NCBI GenBank assembly: GCA_018968995.1
Contig: JAGWZD010000106.1
Coordinates: 1 to 7,137, forward strand
Direction: 5' to 3'
DNA length: 7,137 nt
Origin: Bdellovibrionales bacterium
GTDB taxonomy: Bacteria > Bdellovibrionota > UBA1018
Positions 1-7,137 of the stretch are shown piece after piece. Under the pieces are notes generated by a model. That model ran no database searches. It was not told the origin of the DNA and saw only the letters and a list, made by a program, of their open reading frames with translations. The translations under genes were made by a program, and so were the position numbers. Each line of letters opens with the position of its first letter. Positions within the stretch are counted from its first letter, which is position 1.

Positions 1-95
1 CCGACTTGAGTCTCGTGCGCCTATCCTGGCAGCGTGCGCTGCAAGAGGGACCGTTTGCCCAACTTTCTCCCTGCATGGCTGAGCCCAAGAAATGA
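1..95 (+). CDS. 3' end of an unidentified gene, coupled to ribD
   Basis: Only the last 30 codons are in the window, read in the frame that starts at base 3 and ends at the TGA at 93-95. The C-terminus reads roughly DLSLVRLSWQRALQEGPF and ends in MAEPKK. I do not recognise the family. It does not look like the end of NrdR, a common neighbour of ribD. The reason for choosing this frame is the junction: its TGA overlaps the ATG of ribD as ATGA, a classic sign of translational coupling within an operon. A second frame is also open but stops earlier, near base 82, and gives no such junction. Function unknown. Confidence 0.55.
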   Translation, partial: DLSLVRLSWQRALQEGPFAQLSPCMAEPKK

Positions 96-1033
96 CTTGG
101 GAGCACGCCCTTCAGCTCGCCGTTGAAGAAGCAGAGTTTTATCGTGGAGCCACATCGCCTAATCCGCCTGTAGGCGCTGCTGGTTTAGATATTGATGGAA
201 ATGTCTTGGCTGTAGCCGCTCACCAGAGATCGGGATCTTTTCATGCAGAGCGCAACCTCATTGTTGATCTCGAGCGCCGCCAACTTTTAGAGAAGCTGCA
301 TACAGTTGTGGTGACGCTCGAGCCTTGTAGTCATCATGGAAAAACACCACCATGTACGGAGGCGCTTTTTTCGGCCTCGGTATCTCGAGTCGTCTTCGCC
401 GTTAGAGATCCTCATCCAAAGGCTAGTGGAGGGGAGAACGTGCTTCGTGAAGCAGGTCTTGAGGTGATCTGCTTGTCGGATTTTGCTCCTACTCACGCGC
501 TACAGTCGGCGCGGAATCAGCTCGGTCCTTTTTTGAAGGTTACTCAGAGTGGGATGCCTTGGATCACGGTAAAGCGTGCGCTGGATGAGAGCGGAAGCAT
601 GATTCCCCCGCCCGGAAGGAAGACCTTCACTTCCCAGGAATCGCTTCAGATGGCCCACATTCTTCGTCGGCGTGCGGACGCTATTCTTACGGGTAGCGGA
701 ACAATCTTAGCGGATCGCCCAGAATTTACGGTTCGTCATGTCGAAGATCATTCGGCGAAGAGTCGGGTTCTCGTGATAGCCGATCGAACGGGGCGAGTGC
801 CTCGGGAGGCTCCAGAGTATATTGAGGCCGCTCAGAATCGGGGACTCGAGGTTTTGGTGACAGAAGACTGGCGTTCGACTCTTCGTTCATTGGTTTCACG
901 AGGTGTTCTTGAAGTCCTGGTCGAGGCGGGGCCGGCTTTATCTTCGGATGTATTGAATCACGATTGGGATGAGCACTGGGTCATTCAAAAGACTTCCACG
1001 TCTGAGGACTCGATCATTCGCAAACTTCGCTGA
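92..1033 (+). CDS. ribD: RibD: diaminohydroxyphosphoribosylaminopyrimidine deaminase / 5-amino-6-(5-phosphoribosylamino)uracil reductase, short form
   Basis: This is the cytoplasmic bifunctional enzyme for the second and third steps of riboflavin synthesis: deamination of the pyrimidine made from GTP, then NADPH-dependent reduction of the ribose. The N-terminal deaminase domain (about residues 1-145) is complete. It has SPNPPVG at 22-28, the HAE motif at 51-53 (zinc ligand His51, catalytic Glu53), and PCSHHGKTPPC at 78-88 giving zinc ligands Cys79 and Cys88. The reductase domain starts at GMPWITVK (154-161) and includes RRRADAILTGSGTILAD (192-208) and FTVR (212-215). At 313 residues it is about 50 shorter than the usual 360-370. 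The family EGGP loop reads EAGP (278-281), and the C-terminal LLGG-type segment is missing. No continuation was seen in other frames beyond the stop, so this is a naturally short or degenerating reductase end rather than an obvious frameshift. The ATG overlaps the upstream stop and has only a weak ribosome site, which fits translational coupling. No other rib gene follows within the window. Confidence 0.9.
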   Translation: MTWEHALQLAVEEAEFYRGATSPNPPVGAAGLDIDGNVLAVAAHQRSGSFHAERNLIVDLERRQLLEKLHTVVVTLEPCSHHGKTPPCTEALFSASVSRVVFAVRDPHPKASGGENVLREAGLEVICLSDFAPTHALQSARNQLGPFLKVTQSGMPWITVKRALDESGSMIPPPGRKTFTSQESLQMAHILRRRADAILTGSGTILADRPEFTVRHVEDHSAKSRVLVIADRTGRVPREAPEYIEAAQNRGLEVLVTEDWRSTLRSLVSRGVLEVLVEAGPALSSDVLNHDWDEHWVIQKTSTSEDSIIRKLR

Positions 1034-1058
1034 ATTGCAGCGTTTTTATATAACGCAA

Positions 1059-1076
1059 GGATTCAAGAGTGAATCC
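1059..1076 (+). other. Small perfect hairpin downstream of ribD
   Basis: GGATTC (1059-1064) and GAATCC (1071-1076) form a perfect 6-bp stem with a 6-nt loop, 25 bases after the ribD stop. A weaker stem, GCGTT/AACGC at 1040-1056, lies just before it. Neither is followed by a T-run, so they are not convincing intrinsic terminators. They could stabilise the 3' end of the ribD transcript. Whether ribD and katG are transcriptionally separated is therefore not settled by sequence. Confidence 0.3.
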
Positions 1077-1094
1077 GTCAGAACCTCATTCTTG

Positions 1095-1131
1095 ATTTAA
1101 TAAGCTTATTGCTCTGTTAAGTAATATCAAT
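1095..1131 (+). promoter_or_regulatory. Candidate OxyR operator upstream of katG, within an AT-rich dyad region
   Basis: Set against the E. coli OxyR pattern of four spaced tetranucleotides (ATAG-N7-CTAT repeated with a 7-base gap, 37 bp), this segment matches about 12 of the 20 specified positions by my count. The downstream half (1117-1131) matches 7 of 10 and the upstream half 5 of 10. It contains the 12-bp palindrome AATAAGCTTATT (1099-1110) and lies between imperfect arms TTGATTTAA (1092-1100) and TAATATCAA (1122-1130). It ends at the putative -35 box, where OxyR binds as an activator. The alignment register was chosen by eye in AT-rich DNA, so this is a candidate only. Confidence 0.3.
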
Positions 1132-1160
1132 TGTGACCCTCGGTGGGGCTTCTGTATCCT
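1131..1160 (+). promoter_or_regulatory. Candidate sigma70-type promoter of katG
   Basis: TTGTGA (1131-1136) and TATCCT (1155-1160) each match 4 of 6 consensus positions and are 18 bp apart. Transcription would start near 1167, leaving a leader of about 31 bases that contains the ribosome site. The boxes are weak, which fits a promoter that needs an activator. Confidence 0.35.
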
Positions 1161-1167
1161 TTTCTAA

Positions 1168-3423
<2,256 letters not shown>

Positions 3424-3440
3424 AGTCGTGGTGAAACCTG

Positions 3441-3478
3441 GGCCCCCTTCGCGCTGTTGAGGGGGGCCTTTTTTATTT
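3441..3478 (+). terminator. Rho-independent terminator of katG
   Basis: GGCCCCCTTC (3441-3450) pairs with GAGGGGGGCC (3459-3468), giving a GC-rich stem of about 10 bp with one G-T wobble and an 8-nt loop. TTTTTTATTT follows (3469-3478). It lies 18 bases after the katG stop and overlaps the last bases of the convergent oxyR gene. In the minus direction the same stem lacks a following U-run, so it should act mainly on katG transcripts. Confidence 0.9.
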
Positions 3479-4387
3479 CTGGCTCGAGCTAGACGAGATT
3501 GGGCTTTCTTTGCGAAGAAAATCAGCAAGAGCGTCGATATCTCCCGGCCGAGAAAAGCGCTCCTTCGAGTAGAGTGTGATCCATCGCCCCACCTGGCGCT
3601 CATCAAAGGCACGGTAATCGATCAGCTCCCTGAGTGGTGGGCTCTTCTCAGGAACGGCAAGCTCAGGAAGAATCGTGTAGCCCATTCCGGCAGCCACCAT
3701 TTGGCGTAAAGTTTCTAAACTAGCAGCCTGAAATCCCTTCGAGCGTTGACGCCTTCCCGATCCACAGAGCTGAAGGGTCTGGTCTTTCATGCAATGTCCA
3801 TCTTCAAGAAGCACCATTTCATCAGCATGGAGATCTTGGCCATGTAGCTTTCTAGACCGAGCCAATGGATGCCCTTTTGGGGCAGCAAGTAGGAAAGGTT
3901 CAAAATATAAACGCTCCTCTCGAAGCCCGTTTCGATCAAATGTAGGAGAAGCAATCACGGCATCTAAATTCCCGTTGCGTAGTTGTTGAATGAGTCCATC
4001 GGTCAGGCCCTCTTGAATAAAGAGCTCAAGCTCTGGGAATGTCTTTCGCAGGGTCGAAAGAATGTGGGGAAAAAGGTATGGACCAACACTGGCGATAGCG
4101 CCTATGCGGAAAGGCCCTGCAAGCGGAGTCTCACGCTGTTTGATCAATGCAGGAATTTTTTGGGCCTCTTCCAAAACCAAACGAGCCTGCTCTACGAGTC
4201 TTCGACCCTGCTCCGTGAGGGTGACCTGCCTTTGAGATCGCTCGAAGAAAAGTCCTCCGAGCTGCTCCTCAAGCTTTCTGATTTGAGTGCTGAGCGCTGG
4301 TTGGCTTACAGAGCAGCGTTTTGCGGCCCGACCGAAGTGAAGCTCCTCAGCAACGGCCACAACATATTGTAGATCTCGTAAGGTCAT
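3473..4387 (-). CDS. oxyR: OxyR-type LysR-family peroxide-sensing regulator
   Basis: Cytoplasmic transcription factor that senses H2O2 through a reversible disulfide and controls peroxide-defence genes. The N-terminal winged helix-turn-helix (about residues 1-60 from this start) contains FGRAAKRCSVSQPALSTQIRKLEEQLG. The effector domain follows (from about residue 90), with VGPYLFPHI, the peroxide-pocket Thr129 and LLEDGHCMKDQTLQLC, in which Cys199 and Cys208 match the E. coli sensor pair in number and spacing. SLETLRQMVAAGMGYTILP is also typical of OxyR. The start at 4387 (MTLRDLQYV) is preferred because it aligns codon for codon with E. coli OxyR. An ATG five codons upstream (4402) is possible and would give 309 residues, and neither start has a clear Shine-Dalgarno sequence. 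One oddity is Lys201 where E. coli has Arg201; the C-terminus also ends in a serine-rich tail. It lies 62-77 bp downstream of the lipoprotein gene on the same strand and is convergent with katG, its likely target. Confidence 0.93.
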   Translation of the reverse strand: MTLRDLQYVVAVAEELHFGRAAKRCSVSQPALSTQIRKLEEQLGGLFFERSQRQVTLTEQGRRLVEQARLVLEEAQKIPALIKQRETPLAGPFRIGAIASVGPYLFPHILSTLRKTFPELELFIQEGLTDGLIQQLRNGNLDAVIASPTFDRNGLREERLYFEPFLLAAPKGHPLARSRKLHGQDLHADEMVLLEDGHCMKDQTLQLCGSGRRQRSKGFQAASLETLRQMVAAGMGYTILPELAVPEKSPPLRELIDYRAFDERQVGRWITLYSKERFSRPGDIDALADFLRKESPISSSSSQK

Positions 4388-4400
4388 CCAGTGAATGTTC

Positions 4401-4428
4401 ATAATTTAAAACTATCACTAGAATTATA
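4401..4428 (-). promoter_or_regulatory. oxyR promoter -10 box with overlapping candidate OxyR autoregulatory site
   Basis: A perfect TATAAT occurs on the minus strand (4423-4428), placing a start near 4416; no good -35 box is seen, only T-rich sequence. Overlapping it, read on the plus strand, 4401-4415 reads ATAA-N7-CTAT with the preferred inner t and a, matching 9 of the 10 specified positions of one half of the E. coli OxyR pattern. The neighbouring half is poor (about 4 of 10). A dyad ATAATT (4401-4406) / AATTAT (4422-4427) with a 15-base spacer covers the same DNA. Binding here would block transcription, as in known oxyR autorepression. The rest of the gap to 4464 shows T-tracts on the minus strand but no clear hairpin terminator for the upstream gene. 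Confidence 0.45.
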
Positions 4429-4464
4429 ATTATTCAAAAAAGGTAAAAACGGATCTCAGAACGC

Positions 4465-6948
4465 TCACCTCTCGCCCGGCGGCGGAGCTGATAACTGATC
4501 GAGCAGTTGCCGCAGCTCCTCGCGCTGGCGCGCAGTGCTCGATTGGCGGAGTTCCTGTTGAAGCTTCAGCGTCGCCTCTCGAAGGCCTACAGCCCCTACT
4601 TCAGTCTTAGCGAAAGAGGACAAGGATTGGCTTGCCGCTTTACGTACAACAAAAGCTTCCTGAGAGGAGGTAAGTGCACGAACAAGCTTACTAGTAGCCC
4701 ACTCCTCAAGGTCGATCTGATTCAGGCTGTTTTTATCGAAGTGAAGAGTGGTTCCTGACGGTAAACGAAGAAGCGAAAGAGCTAACGCGCGAACACTCGA
4801 AAAATGAGGTTCCTCTGCAAGCCATTGTTCAAGTAAGTCGTCAATGTTTCGACCTGCGGCCATTTCCGATCGTGCCCACGGAGTAGATTTTGTCCACTCT
4901 CGAAGCATCAATATCAGGGCATCTCGGCTCTGCTTCGCTGCCGCAGGAAGCTCGCGGGTGGATGAGGCAAAATCGATGGTATCGATCACTCTGCGTCTGA
5001 AATTCTCCTCGTTCTGAATACCGGCTCTGAATGGAAACAGTGACTTCCGCATGGAGCCCAGCGAGCCCATGAGGCTTTCGTGTCCATTTTCAAAATACTG
5101 TCCCTGGAGAGAGTCCAGTTTGTCGATCGCTTGGTTGATCAATCCGGCGATCTGCTTTTGTGTTTTGAGGGTCTCGGGGCTCTTCTGAAGAACCTCCTCT
5201 AGTTTTTCTTGAAGACCATTTTGGTAGCGCTGAATCGCAAGCGGCAGACTTAAGATGGGGCCTACTTTCGCACTGTTTCCCGTAATTAAGCCCATGGTGC
5301 GCTCAACAGTAATCGAGGGGTCCTGTCCTAGATCGTAGCGGTTACAGAGCGGATCAACACGAGTAAAGCCATCAACGAAAAAGGCATCCGAATCATCATC
5401 GTTACAGTTCGGCAGCACCGGATCGCTAGGGGCAATGTCCTTGCCGTTATTATAAAGCGCGGACAGCGCCTGTCGATCGTATTCCAGAATCAGCCCTGTG
5501 GAGCTGTCGAGAGAGTCAAAAATAGCCCGCTCCACGAAGAAGTCGTTATAGTCCATTACCGAGTGCGTGGGAGGTGACTGAGGCTGGTCAGGATCAAATG
5601 CCAAAGAGCCCTTGAAGTTGTGGTCCAAACCTAAAGCGTGACCCACTTCATGAAACAAGGTTTGTTTCAGGAGTTCCTTGCCAAAGGTCTCCGATGAAAC
5701 ACCATCCAGCGATTCTAGGTGTACATAAGGTTTGTCGAAAGATGAACGCATACATCGGGCTCGGATCGCCCTTCCCAGAAACGACCGTTGAGAAGGCCTT
5801 GAGTCATCAGACGATAGGCCTGCCGACGGAAAACTTTTCCGGTGAGCATCTTCGCCCAGCCTTAGCCATGCTTTTGGTAAATAAATCAATGAGTGGGACT
5901 GAATTCCTGTCTCAGGGTCTGAAGCTTGCGTTTCATAAGCTGCGCCCGCCTCGTCCACCGTGTCCCAATAAATCACATTGTATCTTGGGTCTCCTACCTG
6001 AACATCCTCGGGAAGTTTTCCCAGGAACCTCAGGATGTCTTTTCCCCACATCTTTTGTGAATAGCGATTCCATCCTTCGACGGCAGACCCGATAATAGGA
6101 AGAAGTTCGTCGGGAATGTTTCGGGTCACATACCAATAAATCGGCTCTTTGGATGTGGCGGGTGACCACCCAAAACGGTTGGCCACCATCGAGCTTTGTC
6201 GGTTTCCATCAATGTCATCGAAAAACACAGTTACGGAAGACAAGAAGCCAAAGCGCGAAAAATAGGGATTGAAATCAGCACCAATATAAAGAGGTGCATC
6301 CGTGCTGATCAGCTGTTCACGGGGAAAGAGGCTCTCTAGAAACTCGACAACTTCACCCTTCTCAGTCTCAATGCTGGTTTGAAGCATGAGGAGGTTGTCC
6401 TTTTTTTCGAACTCCGCTGCGCGCAGCCAGCTCGTGCGCTCTCGCGGAGCGCCTGGGCCCGAGAGGAACGTGGCCAAAAGAGGCGAGGGTCGGTCGATGA
6501 CAACGCTGAGGGAAGTTGCATCTGATGTCGTAATCTTCCACTCATGGATCAGTCGCTCAGGATGATTGATCGTGGACTCGTAGAGCGAACTTGAGTCCGT
6601 CACGAGTTGAAGCTTGTCTGCTGAAATTTTAAATCGAGCCTTGTAATGCCCAAGGCTCATGGCTGGAAGAAGGTCATCACCTTCCTTCATGGAGGAGTTT
6701 TGGATGTCGACTCCATAGAGAAACTCTCGATCCAGAATCCGAGATTTTATAAGCTTCGCCGTGGTGCGAACACGTTGCGTTTCGAATTCGGGTCCAAGCT
6801 TTTCGAGTGGCACCTGCCCTTGAGGCTGCACCTGTAGGTCTTCGAGCATTGGCGCGCGCCTTTTGTGATCCCACGAGCAGCTGCCCAGCAGGGTCATAAA
6901 AATAACGAAAACAAGGAGTTGCCCCCGAATTCCCCTCGAATAATGCAT
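4465..6948 (-). CDS. Lipoprotein zinc-dependent metalloprotease with metzincin motif (DUF5117/DUF4953-like)
   Basis: Probable envelope-anchored protease of 827 residues. The N-terminus has a basic start, a hydrophobic core (11-21) and a lipobox LGSC with lipidated Cys24. A beta-rich region (about 60-260) includes VVIDRPSPL. The protease domain (about 265-500) has PIYWYVTRNIPDELLP, then YNVIYWDTVDEAGAAY and DPETGIQSHSLIYLP. The metzincin site HEVGHALGLDH (433-443) provides zinc ligands His433, His437 and His443 and the catalytic Glu434. It is followed by a Met-turn SVMDY (463-467) and YDRQALSALY. An Asp-rich linker with Cys515 and Cys535 (CNRYDLGQDP) may hold a disulfide. From about 565 to the end the protein is predicted mostly helical, with charged stretches. 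This architecture matches, from memory, the DUF5117/DUF4953 zinc metalloprotease group; the substrate is unknown. No Shine-Dalgarno precedes the ATG; an in-frame TGA lies 12 codons upstream, with no alternative ATG, GTG or TTG between. oxyR follows on the same strand but has its own -10 box, so co-transcription is unproven. Confidence 0.85.
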   Translation of the reverse strand: MHYSRGIRGQLLVFVIFMTLLGSCSWDHKRRAPMLEDLQVQPQGQVPLEKLGPEFETQRVRTTAKLIKSRILDREFLYGVDIQNSSMKEGDDLLPAMSLGHYKARFKISADKLQLVTDSSSLYESTINHPERLIHEWKITTSDATSLSVVIDRPSPLLATFLSGPGAPRERTSWLRAAEFEKKDNLLMLQTSIETEKGEVVEFLESLFPREQLISTDAPLYIGADFNPYFSRFGFLSSVTVFFDDIDGNRQSSMVANRFGWSPATSKEPIYWYVTRNIPDELLPIIGSAVEGWNRYSQKMWGKDILRFLGKLPEDVQVGDPRYNVIYWDTVDEAGAAYETQASDPETGIQSHSLIYLPKAWLRLGEDAHRKSFPSAGLSSDDSRPSQRSFLGRAIRARCMRSSFDKPYVHLESLDGVSSETFGKELLKQTLFHEVGHALGLDHNFKGSLAFDPDQPQSPPTHSVMDYNDFFVERAIFDSLDSSTGLILEYDRQALSALYNNGKDIAPSDPVLPNCNDDDSDAFFVDGFTRVDPLCNRYDLGQDPSITVERTMGLITGNSAKVGPILSLPLAIQRYQNGLQEKLEEVLQKSPETLKTQKQIAGLINQAIDKLDSLQGQYFENGHESLMGSLGSMRKSLFPFRAGIQNEENFRRRVIDTIDFASSTRELPAAAKQSRDALILMLREWTKSTPWARSEMAAGRNIDDLLEQWLAEEPHFSSVRALALSLLRLPSGTTLHFDKNSLNQIDLEEWATSKLVRALTSSQEAFVVRKAASQSLSSFAKTEVGAVGLREATLKLQQELRQSSTARQREELRQLLDQLSAPPPGER

Positions 6949-6956
6949 GGCGGCAG

Positions 6957-6985
6957 TGTCTATCGGCGAAGACTCCAGGAGTCAA
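6957..6985 (-). promoter_or_regulatory. Candidate promoter of the lipoprotein gene, possibly giving a leaderless mRNA
   Basis: On the minus strand TTGACT (6980-6985) matches 5 of 6 of the -35 consensus. A -10 box is poor: TAGACA (6957-6962) at 17-bp spacing or GATAGA (6959-6964) at 15. With either, transcription would begin within a few bases of the ATG at 6948, which would explain the missing ribosome site. Confidence 0.3.
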
Positions 6986-6996
6986 TCCTAAAACCA

Positions 6997-7025
6997 TTGG
7001 AAAAGCGCCTAGTGGTGAATAAGAT
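6997..7025 (+). promoter_or_regulatory. Candidate promoter of the plus-strand gene at 7053
   Basis: TTGGAA (6997-7002) and TAAGAT (7020-7025) are 17 bp apart, each matching 4 of 6 consensus positions. The start would be near 7032, about 20 bases before the ATG, leaving room for the GGGAG ribosome site. It diverges from the lipoprotein gene. Confidence 0.4.
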
Positions 7026-7052
7026 TGAGGAATTTGAATTAGGGAGCCTGTG

Positions 7053-7137
7053 ATGCGCGGAAGTTTTTTTGCTAAACCAATGGAAATTATTCTGGAAATT
7101 GAAGGCGAGCGTTGGAAGCAGGGAGAGACCCTTCGTG
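7053..7137 (+). CDS. 5' end of an unidentified gene, runs off the window
   Basis: An open frame begins at ATG 7053 and stays open for 28 codons to the window edge. GGGAG at 7042-7046, 6 bases upstream, is a good ribosome site, better than that of most genes here. A GTG directly before the ATG (7050-7052) is in frame but less likely. The visible protein starts MRGSFFAKPMEIILEIEGER, followed by a WKQGETLR stretch. It shows no signal peptide and looks like short amphipathic beta strands. The pattern of a strand followed by a GE-type turn is loosely reminiscent of the start of arrestin/Spo0M-like folds, but that is speculation and no family can be assigned. It is divergent from the lipoprotein gene. 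Confidence 0.6.
   Translation, partial: MRGSFFAKPMEIILEIEGERWKQGETLR

Noticed and set aside
2..82. Alternative reading frame for the upstream partial gene
   Set aside because: It ends before ribD without an overlap; the frame ending at 95 gives the ATGA coupling junction.
1099..1110. AATAAGCTTATT palindrome as a terminator
   Set aside because: The stem is AT-rich with no loop and no T-run; it fits a protein-binding dyad better.
3441..3468. The shared hairpin as a bidirectional terminator
   Set aside because: On the minus strand the stem is followed by CAGGTTTCACC rather than a U-run, so termination of oxyR here is not supported by the sequence.
3983..4372. 129-codon plus-strand open frame opposite oxyR
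   Set aside because: It is a shadow of the well-conserved oxyR coding sequence; its translation has no family features.
5694..6095. 133-codon plus-strand open frame opposite the metalloprotease gene
   Set aside because: It covers the protease domain in antisense; conserved motifs are on the minus strand.

Overview
The window is a compact, gene-dense stretch of bacterial chromosome of moderate GC with Gram-negative features: a lipoprotein signal peptide, a periplasmic heme peroxidase and an OxyR regulator. The style of the RibD and the large lipoprotein metalloprotease would fit a predatory or deltaproteobacterial-type lineage (for example Bdellovibrionota). That placement is an impression from protein style only and has low confidence.

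Layout. (1) Positions 1-95 hold the last codons of an unidentified plus-strand gene, whose TGA overlaps the ATG of ribD (92-1033, riboflavin biosynthesis) in an ATGA junction. (2) A 164-bp AT-rich gap (1034-1197) carries small dyads, a candidate OxyR site and a candidate promoter. (3) katG (1198-3423) encodes a full-length bifunctional catalase-peroxidase with a Sec signal peptide and a TTG start. It is closed by a strong intrinsic terminator at 3441-3478. (4) On the minus strand and convergent with katG lies an OxyR-type peroxide sensor (3473-4387). It keeps both redox cysteines and has a candidate autoregulatory site over its promoter and start. (5) Upstream of oxyR on the same strand is a large lipoprotein with a metzincin zinc-protease motif (4465-6948). 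(6) A 104-bp divergent promoter region (6949-7052) separates it from the start of a plus-strand gene (7053 onward) that runs off the window.

How the genes fit together. The coherent functional unit is katG plus oxyR: a thiol peroxide sensor next to an exported catalase-peroxidase that would remove H2O2 in the periplasm. ribD supplies a step of flavin synthesis and the lipoprotein is probably an envelope-anchored protease; neither has an obvious mechanistic link to the peroxide module. No mobile element, CRISPR array, tRNA or rRNA was seen. I found no clearly novel multi-gene system. The most distinctive points are the periplasmic KatG with a putative extra disulfide, the candidate OxyR sites, the short divergent RibD, and the apparently leaderless lipoprotein gene.
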